Positions 24,018-33,820 of a stretch of DNA of 64,000 nucleotides are shown piece by piece. The stretch covers positions 124,001 to 188,000 of the forward strand of contig NZ_BMVY01000008.1 of the NCBI RefSeq assembly GCF_014650955.1, written 5' to 3'. This stretch comes from Streptomyces tauricus (GTDB lineage: Bacteria > Actinomycetota > Actinomycetes > Streptomycetales > Streptomycetaceae). The stretch's first letter is position 1, and each line of letters opens with the position of its first letter. Below the pieces are notes generated by a model that was not told the origin of the DNA, made no database searches, and was given only the letters and a program-made list of their open reading frames with translations. Position numbers and translations under genes: made by a program.

Positions 24018-25237
24018 CGCACCGCCCCTTCGACGAGCCCCTACGCCCCGTCAGGCCCCACCCCGTCGAGCCGCCGGGGCTGTGGGACCAGCCGCCGCGG
24101 CCGGACGAGGTCGACCCGGCGGTCCTCGGCGCGCTGCTGCACCGGCACGGCTGGCAGCGCCGCGGCGGAGCGCCGGGCCGGTACGGCCGCTGGACCCCAC
24201 CGGGGCCCGGCGGTTCCGGCACCAGTCTGCTCGTGCCGGAGAGCCGGGCGTTCCCGGACAGCGAGGACCTCCTCGGGGAGGCCCTCGTCGCGCTGTCCCG
24301 CAGCGGCTCGCCCGCCGCCCGTGACGTCCTGGTCGGTCTCGCCGTGCCCAGCGACGAGATCCACTGGTGGCGCGATGTGCCGGTGGGCCCGGTCGGCACG
24401 TCGCCGTGGACCGTCGAGGAACAGACGCGTACGGCGGCACGGCAGATCCTCCTCGCGGGCGCCCTCGCCACCCGCGGGCGGGCCGGCTACCACGGCGCCC
24501 GCCACCGCAGGCCCGCCGCCGCCCTGCTGGACGACGCGCTCGTCGGAGCCGCCCCCGGCGGCCGTCGCCTCACTGCCTTCGTACCGGTCGCCACCGGACG
24601 CCCCCTCGCCGTCCGGCTGCACCACGCGTTGTCCGCGGCCCGTGAGGCGATCGACTACCGGCGCGCCACCGGCGGCATGGACGCCTTCGACGGGGCTGTC
24701 GAGGCGGGGGTGAGCCATGAGCTGACCGAGGCGCTCGTGGCGCTGGTGCGGGGCACGGAGGGCGCCAGGGTCGCCGTCGAGTGGGCGCCCGCCGCCGGGG
24801 TCCCCGAGGGGTGCGCGGCGTCCGCGGAACCCGTCGAGTTCTCGCCCGGCGACCTGCCCGCGCTGCGCGAGGCGGGGGCCCGCTATCTGCGGGAGGAGCC
24901 GTCCGTGCCCGTGCGTATCACCGGCGCAGTGGTGCGGATGCGCAGGTCAGGGCCGCGCGGCGACGGAACCGTACGGCTGAAGGTCATCGCGGGGGCCGAG
25001 GTGCCGCACGTCCGGATGACCCTCGACGAGGAGTCGTACCGCATCGCGGGGCACGCCCATCTCGTCGGGCTGCCGGTGCGCGTGCACGGGCGGCTGGAGA
25101 GCCGCGGCGGATTCCGGCGCCTGACCGGGGCGTCCGGGGTCACCCCGGTCCAGGTGGACGAGGCGGAGCGCGACCGCCTGATGAAGTCGCTCCAGGAGAA
25201 CCTCGACTTCTTCGAGGAGGCCTGCACCGAGGGCTGA
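24014..25237 (+). CDS. Uncharacterised protein coupled to the DUF4365 gene
   Basis: A 407-residue soluble protein I cannot assign. The N-terminal part (about 15-75) is a Pro-rich compact domain, PDEVDPAVLGALLHRHGWQR. The middle (about 75-290) contains HHALSAAREAIDYRRATG and a helix pair. The C-terminal part (about 300-390) alternates strands (VPVRITGAVVRMRRSGPRGD, HLVGLPVRVHGRLESRGGFR, LTGASGVTPVQVDEAER) as in an OB-like nucleic-acid-binding barrel. GTG 24014 overlaps the upstream TGA by 2 nt. The pairing with a putative nuclease suggests a shared role, possibly nucleic-acid processing or defence. The C-terminal OB reading is inference from pattern only. Confidence 0.7.
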   Translation: MTHRPFDEPLRPVRPHPVEPPGLWDQPPRPDEVDPAVLGALLHRHGWQRRGGAPGRYGRWTPPGPGGSGTSLLVPESRAFPDSEDLLGEALVALSRSGSPAARDVLVGLAVPSDEIHWWRDVPVGPVGTSPWTVEEQTRTAARQILLAGALATRGRAGYHGARHRRPAAALLDDALVGAAPGGRRLTAFVPVATGRPLAVRLHHALSAAREAIDYRRATGGMDAFDGAVEAGVSHELTEALVALVRGTEGARVAVEWAPAAGVPEGCAASAEPVEFSPGDLPALREAGARYLREEPSVPVRITGAVVRMRRSGPRGDGTVRLKVIAGAEVPHVRMTLDEESYRIAGHAHLVGLPVRVHGRLESRGGFRRLTGASGVTPVQVDEAERDRLMKSLQENLDFFEEACTEG

Positions 25238-25351
25238 CGTACGGCCGCGACGGGGTACGGCGGCGATGGCCGGCGTGCTCCGTCGGCACGTGCGGCGGGG
25301 GCCGCGAGGGCGTGATGGTTAACCGTTTCGCGGTGGGCGCCCCCGGCTCGG

Positions 25352-25389
25352 TACGATCCTTTCCATTACGCACGCAAGAGAAAGTGCGT
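25352..25389 (+). promoter_or_regulatory. thrS -10 box and 5' leader hairpin
   Basis: TACGAT (25352-25357) is a fair -10 element. Just after the predicted start, ACGCAC (25368-25373) and GTGCGT (25384-25389) form a 6-bp hairpin with a 10-nt loop. No T-box specifier or antiterminator is visible. Confidence 0.4.
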
Positions 25390-25411
25390 TCCCTTCAGGC
25401 AGGAGAGTCCG

Positions 25412-27388
<1,977 letters not shown>

Positions 27389-27414
27389 GCGTCCCGCGCG
27401 CCCGGCGCGTGACG

Positions 27415-27450
27415 GAAAGCCCCCGGCCGGCTCAGCCGCCCGGGGGTTTC
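27415..27450. terminator. Shared hairpin after thrS overlapping the channel gene's stop
   Basis: CCCCCGG (27420-27426) pairs with CCGGGGG (27440-27446), flanked by GAAA and TTTC that extend the stem. It overlaps the last codons of the convergent channel gene and can act on both transcripts. Confidence 0.65.
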
Positions 27451-28112
27451 TCGTTGCCGCCAGGTGGCTTCTCGGTGCCCTCGCCGGCGAAGACCTGGAG
27501 CAGCCAGGACGAGAAGGAACCCGTGACCGCGCCGAGCAGGGCGAGCCCGCAGGCCATCATCGCCACCGCGACCAACCGCCCCACGGGTGTCACGGGAGCC
27601 ACGTCGCCGTACCCCACGGTCGCCAGCGTCGCGCAGGCCCACCACACCGCGTCGCCGAACGTGTGGATCGTCGCGCCCGGTGCCGTGCGCTCCTGCTGGT
27701 ACACGGCGAGCGCGCCCGCGAAGCCGAGGAGGGACACGGCGAGACCCGCGTACGTGATCACGCGGGCGTGCAGGGTGAGCCGGGGCCGGCCGCGGCGCCG
27801 CTGAACCGCCTCGTAGACCTTCACCACACGCAGGGGACGCAGCAGGGGCAGCAGCAGGACGACCGTGTCCAGCCAGTGCTTCCGTACGAAGTGGGGCCCC
27901 TGGCCGCTCAGCCGCCAGCGCACGGCGTAGTCGACGGCGAACACCGCCCAGGCCCCGAGCATGACCGCGACACAGGCGCTCGGCCACGGCCGGGGCAGCC
28001 CGTGGCCCAGGACCCGGATCGCGTACGAGGTGAAGAAGAGCACCGAGGCGAGGGCGAGCGGCATCTCGGTGCGGCGCTCCCAGTGTGCCGTGCGGGTGTC
28101 GTCGTCCATCAC
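27432..28112 (-). CDS. Two-pore-helix potassium channel family protein
   Basis: A 226-residue membrane protein with four predicted helices and a re-entrant pore loop. The selectivity filter TVGYGD sits in FGDAVWWACATLATVGYGDV, followed by the inner helix VAVAMMACGLALLGAVTGSF. The first two helices and a basic linker (QRRRGRPRLTLHARVITYAG) could form a voltage-sensor-like module, but no Arg ladder is clear. The C-terminus is short and lacks RCK/TrkA domains, so gating is unknown. The two consecutive Met codons at the start are equivalent. Confidence 0.9.
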   Translation of the reverse strand: MMDDDTRTAHWERRTEMPLALASVLFFTSYAIRVLGHGLPRPWPSACVAVMLGAWAVFAVDYAVRWRLSGQGPHFVRKHWLDTVVLLLPLLRPLRVVKVYEAVQRRRGRPRLTLHARVITYAGLAVSLLGFAGALAVYQQERTAPGATIHTFGDAVWWACATLATVGYGDVAPVTPVGRLVAVAMMACGLALLGAVTGSFSSWLLQVFAGEGTEKPPGGNEKPPGG

Positions 28113-28175
28113 CTCAGCTTGGCGGCGGGCCCTTTCGCGCGGTACCCGGCGACACGCCGCGAACGGGCGAAGCCA

Positions 28176-28181
28176 TATGCT
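28176..28181 (+). promoter_or_regulatory. -10 box of a leaderless HIT transcript
   Basis: TATGCT ends 7 nt before ATG 28189; no ribosome binding site is present. Confidence 0.5.
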
Positions 28182-28188
28182 TCACCCC

Positions 28189-28737
28189 ATGACGAGTGAG
28201 CCGGAGCAGCAGATCGGAGTCGGCACACAGGACGCGTTCCAGCGCCTGTGGACGCCCCACCGGATGGCATACATCCAGGGTGAGAACAAGCCGACCGGTC
28301 CCGGGGCCGACGACGGCTGCCCCTTCTGCTCGATTCCGGCGAAATCCGACGAGGACGGCCTCGTCATCAAGCGCGGCGAGCAGGTCTACGCGGTGCTCAA
28401 CCTGTACCCGTACAACGGCGGCCATCTGATGGTCGTGCCCTACCGGCACGTCGCGGACTACACCGATCTGACCGTCCCCGAGACCGCCGAGCTAGGCGAG
28501 CTGACCAAGCAGGCGATGACCGCGCTGCGGACCGCGTCCGGTGCGCACGGCTTCAACATCGGGATGAACCAGGGTTCGGTCGCGGGGGCCGGGATCGCCG
28601 CGCACCTCCACCAGCACCTCGTGCCCCGCTGGGGCGGGGACACGAACTTCATGCCGGTGGTCGGTCACACCCGCGTGCTGCCCCAACTCCTCGCGGACAC
28701 CCGAAAGATGCTCGCGGAGGCCTGGCCGTCGGCCTGA
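28189..28737 (+). CDS. HIT-family nucleotide hydrolase
   Basis: A 182-residue protein with the histidine triad HLHQHLVPRW (HxHxHxx), the family core VYAVLNLYPYNGGHLMVVPY, and an N-terminal CPFCSI zinc knuckle. HIT enzymes hydrolyse or transfer nucleotidyl groups (for example Ap4A or AMP-lysine); the actinobacterial subgroup includes Ap4A phosphorylase-like members. ATG 28189 is preferred over ATG 28177 because the -10 box overlaps the latter. It lies next to thrS as in other Streptomyces. Confidence 0.9.
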   Translation: MTSEPEQQIGVGTQDAFQRLWTPHRMAYIQGENKPTGPGADDGCPFCSIPAKSDEDGLVIKRGEQVYAVLNLYPYNGGHLMVVPYRHVADYTDLTVPETAELGELTKQAMTALRTASGAHGFNIGMNQGSVAGAGIAAHLHQHLVPRWGGDTNFMPVVGHTRVLPQLLADTRKMLAEAWPSA

Positions 28738-28773
28738 GGCCCGGCCTCCCTGAGGTCCACCCGGCGTAGACGC

Positions 28774-30435
28774 CTACGCGTCGTACAGGTCCGCCTTCCT
28801 GGGGGAGGCGTCCTGGACGGCCCCGCTGAGGGCGGACGAGCGGTTGCCGAACTTCGTCGTGTCCACGCCGTTGTCGTTCAGCACCCGGATCGCGGCCGCG
28901 TGCACCACCCGCAGCACGGGGGTCGCGGCGCGCAGCGCGTCGTCGGCCATGAAGCGGTGCCGCCAGGGCTTGGCCGCCCAGGCGTGCCGCAGACCGAAGG
29001 GCTCCGGCAGGATGAGCTTGCCGCCGAGGTGGTCGAGGATCGGCGGATACCAGGTGAAGGGTGCCCGCACCGCGAGCCGTACGACCTCGTCGGCGTCGAT
29101 CAGCGGCAGTTTCTGCGTCTTGGTCTCCCAGAACCTGACGGTCTTGGGGACCGTCTTCGTCTTGGCGGCGGGCTTGCCGAAGAACAGCGAGTGCACGGGC
29201 CCCAGGGCGTGTCCGGTGACCTCGATGCGCAGCGTCTCGTGCAGCACGGTCACGGTGATCAGCATCGTGATGATCAACTGGCCGTCCCAGAGCGTCCACT
29301 GGACCCCGAGGTAGTGCCGGTCACCGCTGCCGAACTGCTGCTTGTTGCAGATCTCCTGTATTTTGTGCGCCTTGATCTGGTAGGCGTCCACGTCGGTGCC
29401 GCCCGGGCGGGAGACCGAGCCGGCGTTCTCGTTGATCGGGGTGACCACCCAGTGCTTTATCGAAGGCGCCGGGAAACCGCCGGTGTTGAGCGGGCCGCGC
29501 TCCAGCATGCGCAACTGGTCGTGGATCGACCGGATGACGTCCCAGCTGCGGAACGGATGGATCTCCTTGGTGGGGTCGGCCGACACCAGGTCCTCGGCGA
29601 GCTGCCAGGTGCCCCAGCGCGTACCCATGCCCAGTATGCCCTTGGGGCCCGCGTAGAAGACCGAGTTCGACTGCTGCTCCGCGCTCAGCCGGGCCAGGCC
29701 CTGGCGCAGTCGCTCGGCCTCCGTCTCGCCGGGGCTGCCGGGCACCGCCTCGGGAATCTTGGCGCCGACGCCGCCGCCCGCCAGCAGGCTGCTCCACCGC
29801 TCCCGCAGGTCGCGGGCGGTGCGCTCACAGATCTGCTTCGCCCAGACCCAGCCGAGGACGGGCGCGACGATCGCGGCGCGTGCGTACCAGGCCCAGAAGC
29901 CGCTGAACGGCATCTTCAGCAGGAAGAGGACCGCCAGGCCGCCCACGCCGATCAGGATCGCGGTGCCGAGGGCTCCGGCCCGCTTGTCCTCGGCCTTGGC
30001 GACCGAGCGGCGGATCTGGAAGACCAGCAGCCAGATGAGCAGACCGGGCAGGAAGATCAGGCCGGTCAGCACCATCACGGCGGTGAGCCAGCTGTCCCGC
30101 TCCTTGCGGATGCGGGTCGCCGCCAGGCAGTGCTCGACCACCACCTGCGGTTCCGTGCCGAAGGACTGGATGAGCGGGCTGCGGCCACCGCCCAGCATCC
30201 GGACCTGCACGGCCCGGGAGAAGGCCTCGCCCAGGTTCGGCTTGAAGATCGAAGCCCACTTCTGTCCCGGTGCGACCTTCGACTGGTGCCACTCGCTGTT
30301 GGCGTCGAGGATCGCTTCGACGGGACTGTCCCGGTAGGCCGCGGAGGCGAGCGCGAACGTCGCCGCCGTCTGTCCCGCGGAACCCGAGAGCGGCACCTGC
30401 GCCCCCGGACTGAAATCGAATGCGTCGTCCGCCAT
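28774..30435 (-). CDS. Large hypothetical membrane protein (553 aa)
   Basis: Starts MADDAFDFSPGAQVPL with GGGGGCGG upstream; upstream in-frame Met codons lack one. A cytoplasmic N-terminus (about 1-120) precedes two membrane spans (about 120-150, LTGLIFLPGLLIWLLVFQIR, and 165-210, LIGVGGLAVLFLLKMPFSGF). A long soluble region follows (TRWGTWQLAEDLVSADP, FRSWDVIRSIHDQLRMLERG), then a hydrophobic strand-like stretch (LIITMLITVTVLHETLRIEV) and a basic end. No known domain is recognised. It is conserved in position beside thrS/EF-G-like in Streptomyces by memory. Function unknown. Confidence 0.78.
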   Translation of the reverse strand: MADDAFDFSPGAQVPLSGSAGQTAATFALASAAYRDSPVEAILDANSEWHQSKVAPGQKWASIFKPNLGEAFSRAVQVRMLGGGRSPLIQSFGTEPQVVVEHCLAATRIRKERDSWLTAVMVLTGLIFLPGLLIWLLVFQIRRSVAKAEDKRAGALGTAILIGVGGLAVLFLLKMPFSGFWAWYARAAIVAPVLGWVWAKQICERTARDLRERWSSLLAGGGVGAKIPEAVPGSPGETEAERLRQGLARLSAEQQSNSVFYAGPKGILGMGTRWGTWQLAEDLVSADPTKEIHPFRSWDVIRSIHDQLRMLERGPLNTGGFPAPSIKHWVVTPINENAGSVSRPGGTDVDAYQIKAHKIQEICNKQQFGSGDRHYLGVQWTLWDGQLIITMLITVTVLHETLRIEVTGHALGPVHSLFFGKPAAKTKTVPKTVRFWETKTQKLPLIDADEVVRLAVRAPFTWYPPILDHLGGKLILPEPFGLRHAWAAKPWRHRFMADDALRAATPVLRVVHAAAIRVLNDNGVDTTKFGNRSSALSGAVQDASPRKADLYDA

Positions 30436-30558
30436 TACCGCCCCCATCGCCGCCGTGCCCCGCTGCTGCGGCATTCCCGACTTCGGTGCTCCGCACACCT
30501 GTTGATCAGGTCATCGTCTTGATCAGGTTCTCAGAGTATCGCCAGGGGCCGACATTCG

Positions 30559-30586
30559 TCGGCGGACGGCCGCAGCCGTCCGCCGA
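30559..30586. terminator. 12-bp hairpin terminator of the EF-G-like gene
   Basis: TCGGCGGACGGC (30559-30570) and GCCGTCCGCCGA (30575-30586) form a perfect stem with loop CGCA, 17 nt past the EF-G-like stop codon on the minus strand. No U tract follows. Confidence 0.65.
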
Positions 30587-30602
30587 TCGAAGGGGAGATC
30601 AA

Positions 30603-32801
30603 CTAGTGAGCGCCCTGAGCCTGTTCGCGGATCCGGTCGGTCAACTGCGGTGGCATGGGCTCGTGCCGGGCGTAGGCGCGGTCGAAACGCGCGGTGCCGT
30701 GCGAGAGGGAACGCAGATCGACCGCGTACCGCCCGATCTCGATCTCCGGGACCTCGGCCCGTACGAGGGTCCGGCCGCCCGGCGCCTGCTCGGTGCCGAC
30801 GACCCGCCCGCGCCGGCCCGACAGATCGCTCATCACGGCCCCCACGTACTCGTCGCCCACCAGGACCGTCACCTCGGCGACCGGCTCCAGGAGATGGATC
30901 CGCGCGTCGTTCGCGGCCTCCCGCAGGGCGAGCGCGCCGGCGGTCTGGAACGCCGCGTCCGAGGAGTCCACGGAGTGCGCCTTGCCGTCGGTCAGCGTGA
31001 TCCGTACGTCGATGAGGGGATAACCCGTGGTCACGCCCCTGGCGGCCTGGGCGCGCACTCCCTTCTCCACGGAGGGGATGAACTGCCGGGGCACGGCGCC
31101 GCCCACCACCTTGTCGACGAACTCGATGCCGGAGCCGCCGGGCAGCGGCTCCACCTCGATCTCGCAGATCGCGTACTGCCCGTGCCCGCCGGACTGCTTC
31201 ACATGGCGCCCGCGCCCGGCAGACTTGGCGGCGAACGTCTCCCGCAGCGACACCTTGTGCGGTACGACGTCGACCTGGACGCCGTAGCGGTTGCGCAGCC
31301 GTTCCAGGGCGACGTCCGCGTGGGCCTCGCCCAGGCACCACAGGACGACCTGATGGGTGTTCTGGTTCTGTTCCAGGCGCATCGTCGGGTCCTCGGCGAC
31401 CAGCCGGCCCAGGCCCTGCGAGAGCTTGTCCTCGTCGGCCTTGCTGTGTGCCTGGATGGCGAGCGGCAGCAAGGGGTCGGGCATCTCCCACGGCTCCATC
31501 AGGAGCGGGTCGTCCTTGGCCGAAAGTGTGTCACCGGTCTCGGCGCGGTTCAGCTTGGCCACACACGCCAGATCGCCCGCGATCGCGTGTGTGAGGGCGC
31601 GCTGCTGCTTGCCGAACGGCGCGGACAGGGCGCCGATGCGTTCGTCGACGTCATGGTCCTCGTGACCGCGGTCGGCGAGGCCGTGCCCGGAGACGTGCAC
31701 CGTCTCGTCGGGGCGCAGGGTCCCGGAGAACACCCGCACCATCGAGACCCGGCCGACGTACGGGTCGGAGGCGGTCTTCACGACCTCGGCGACCAGCGGC
31801 CCGTCCGGGTCACAGGCCCTGACCTTGCGGGCCCTGCCGTCCGGGGTGGTGACCATGGGGGCCTCGCGCTCCAGCGGCGTCGGGAAGCCACCCGTGATCA
31901 GTTCGAAGAGCTCCACCGTGCCCAGCCCCTGCCGGGCGCCCTCGGCGGCAGGCGCGGCGGCCAGCACCGGATGGAAGACCCCGCGCGCGACGGCCCGCTC
32001 CAGATCCTGCACGAGTGTCTTGAAATCGATCTCCTCACCGCCGAGATAGCGGTCCATGAGGGTCTCGTCCTCGCTCTCCGAGATGATTCCCTCGATCAGC
32101 CGGTTGCGGGCCGCCTCGATGAGCGGCAGGTGCTCGGGACCCGGCTCGGACTCCTTGCGCTCCCCGGACGAGTAGTCGAACAGCCGCTGCGAGAGCAGCC
32201 CGATCAGCCCCGTCACCGGCACGTGCCCGTCGGGCCCCGCGGCGCCGTGCAGCGGCAGGTACAGCGGCAGTACGGCGTCGGGGTCGTCCCCGCCGAAGGC
32301 GTCCGCGCAGATCCGGGTCATCTCGTCGAAGTCGGCCCGCGCCGACTCCAGGTGCGTCACCACGATGGCCCTCGGCATGCCGACCGCCGCGCACTCCTCC
32401 CACACCATGCGCGTCGAGCCGTCCACCCCGTCCGAGGCCGAGACGACGAAAAGGGCCGCGTCCGCGGCTCGCAGACCGGCCCTCAGCTCGCCGACGAAAT
32501 CGGCGTAACCGGGAGTGTCCAGCACATTGATCTTGTATCCGTCCCAGTCGACCGGGACCAGGGAGAGCTGCACCGAGCGCTGCTGCCGGTGCTCTATCTC
32601 GTCGTAGTCGGAGACGGTGCCGCCGTCCTCCACGCGGCCCGCCCTGTTCACCGCTCCCGCGGTCAGCGCGAGAGCCTCCACCAGAGTCGTCTTGCCCGAA
32701 CCGCTGTGGCCGACCAGCACCACATTCCGTACGGACGCGGGGTGGTCGGCCGCCGTAGCCCTGCCGGCGGCTCCGGGGTGTGCGTTCGCCTTGTCGCCCA
32801 T
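30603..32801 (-). CDS. EF-G-like translational GTPase paralogue (EF-G2 type)
   Basis: A 732-residue paralogue of elongation factor G. G1 is intact (VVLVGHSGSGKTTLVEALAL) and G3 is DTPGYADF, but the canonical G2 RGITI is RSVQL and the G4 NKxD is THLE, so GTP use may differ from true EF-G. Domains II-V follow (VRVFSGTLRPDETVHVSGHG; AKSAGRGRHVKQSGGHGQYA; the domain IV VVGGAVPRQFIPSVEKGVRA; DLSGRRGRVVGTEQAPGG). The second Met is used because GGGAGG lies 7 nt upstream. It resembles mycobacterial EF-G2, reported to bind GTP without supporting translocation. Probably a stress or ribosome-associated factor. Confidence 0.9.
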   Translation of the reverse strand: MGDKANAHPGAAGRATAADHPASVRNVVLVGHSGSGKTTLVEALALTAGAVNRAGRVEDGGTVSDYDEIEHRQQRSVQLSLVPVDWDGYKINVLDTPGYADFVGELRAGLRAADAALFVVSASDGVDGSTRMVWEECAAVGMPRAIVVTHLESARADFDEMTRICADAFGGDDPDAVLPLYLPLHGAAGPDGHVPVTGLIGLLSQRLFDYSSGERKESEPGPEHLPLIEAARNRLIEGIISESEDETLMDRYLGGEEIDFKTLVQDLERAVARGVFHPVLAAAPAAEGARQGLGTVELFELITGGFPTPLEREAPMVTTPDGRARKVRACDPDGPLVAEVVKTASDPYVGRVSMVRVFSGTLRPDETVHVSGHGLADRGHEDHDVDERIGALSAPFGKQQRALTHAIAGDLACVAKLNRAETGDTLSAKDDPLLMEPWEMPDPLLPLAIQAHSKADEDKLSQGLGRLVAEDPTMRLEQNQNTHQVVLWCLGEAHADVALERLRNRYGVQVDVVPHKVSLRETFAAKSAGRGRHVKQSGGHGQYAICEIEVEPLPGGSGIEFVDKVVGGAVPRQFIPSVEKGVRAQAARGVTTGYPLIDVRITLTDGKAHSVDSSDAAFQTAGALALREAANDARIHLLEPVAEVTVLVGDEYVGAVMSDLSGRRGRVVGTEQAPGGRTLVRAEVPEIEIGRYAVDLRSLSHGTARFDRAYARHEPMPPQLTDRIREQAQGAH

Positions 32802-33085
32802 GGAATTGCCTCCCGTGCACGGTGAGGTCACTGTGGGCGCGGGCCTGCGGATCCGCGAATGGCGGCTCCGATGACGCCCGCGGTGCCATCGAGCTTTGCA
32901 CTCGTGTCACGGTGCGTCCATACACCGGACGCGATCCCGCCGCCCCCCTGTCACGGCCCCCGGATGTCACCAGGACGTGACCCGGGGCGCGGGTGCCCGA
33001 CCGTCGCACACGCGCACGCGTGGCTACGATGGGCCAGCCGGTGGCCAGCAGGGGCCGCCCGGCCACACCGACCGTCGGGAAGGCC

Positions 33086-33820
33086 ATGCTGAACAAGTAC
33101 GCGCGTGCATTCTTTACGCGTGTCCTCACACCGTTCGCCGCGTTTCTCATCCGCCGGGGGGTAAGCCCCGACACGGTCACCCTCCTGGGCACGGCCGGAG
33201 TGATGGCGGGCGCGCTGGTCTTCTACCCCCGGGGAGAGCTCTTCTGGGGCACGATCGTCATCACGCTCTTCGTGTTCTCGGATCTGGTCGACGGCAACAT
33301 GGCACGCCAGCTGGGCCGCTCCAGCCGCTGGGGCGCCTTCCTCGACTCGACACTCGACCGGGTGGCCGACAGCGCGATCTTCGGCGGCTTCGCCCTCTGG
33401 TACGCGGGCGGCGGTGACAACAACGTCCTGTGCGCCGTGTCGATCTTCTGCCTGGCCAGCGGTCAGGTGGTGTCGTACACCAAGGCGCGGGGCGAGTCGA
33501 TCGGCCTGCCCGTCGCCGTCAACGGCCTCGTCGAGCGCGCCGAACGTCTGGTGATCTCGCTGGTCGCGGCCGGTCTGGCGGGCTTCCACAAGACCTTCGG
33601 GGTGCCCGGCATCGACGTACTGCTGCCGATCGCGCTGTGGATCGTCGCCGTGGGCAGTGTCGTCACCCTGATCCAGCGCGTCGTCACCGTGCGCCGGGAG
33701 GCCGCCGAGGCCGACGCGGCGGTCGCCGCCCCGCCCGAGAACGCGCCGGGAGCCGCGCCGGGAACGACCCCGGGAGCCGGGCCGGGGAACGCCTCGCACA
33801 ACAGCGGGGCCACCTCGTGA
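33086..33820 (+). CDS. pgsA: CDP-alcohol phosphatidyltransferase (phosphatidylinositol phosphate synthase)
   Basis: A 244-residue membrane enzyme with the CDP-alcohol signature D-x2-D-G-x2-A-R-x8-G-x3-D-x3-D spread over FSDLVDGNMARQLGRSS and RWGAFLDSTLDRVAD. In actinomycetes this operon position encodes the enzyme that joins CDP-diacylglycerol to myo-inositol 3-phosphate, the first step towards phosphatidylinositol mannosides. The start MLNKYARAFFTR fits the family N-terminus; upstream in-frame ATG 33029 and GTG 33041 are alternatives, with TACGAT (33025-33030) a possible -10 box. A low-complexity Pro/Ala tail ends the protein. It overlaps patA by GTGA. Confidence 0.88.
   Translation: MLNKYARAFFTRVLTPFAAFLIRRGVSPDTVTLLGTAGVMAGALVFYPRGELFWGTIVITLFVFSDLVDGNMARQLGRSSRWGAFLDSTLDRVADSAIFGGFALWYAGGGDNNVLCAVSIFCLASGQVVSYTKARGESIGLPVAVNGLVERAERLVISLVAAGLAGFHKTFGVPGIDVLLPIALWIVAVGSVVTLIQRVVTVRREAAEADAAVAAPPENAPGAAPGTTPGAGPGNASHNSGATS

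Noticed and set aside
25238..25411. T-box riboswitch for thrS
   Set aside because: Only a 6-bp hairpin is seen; no specifier loop, antiterminator or terminator could be identified.
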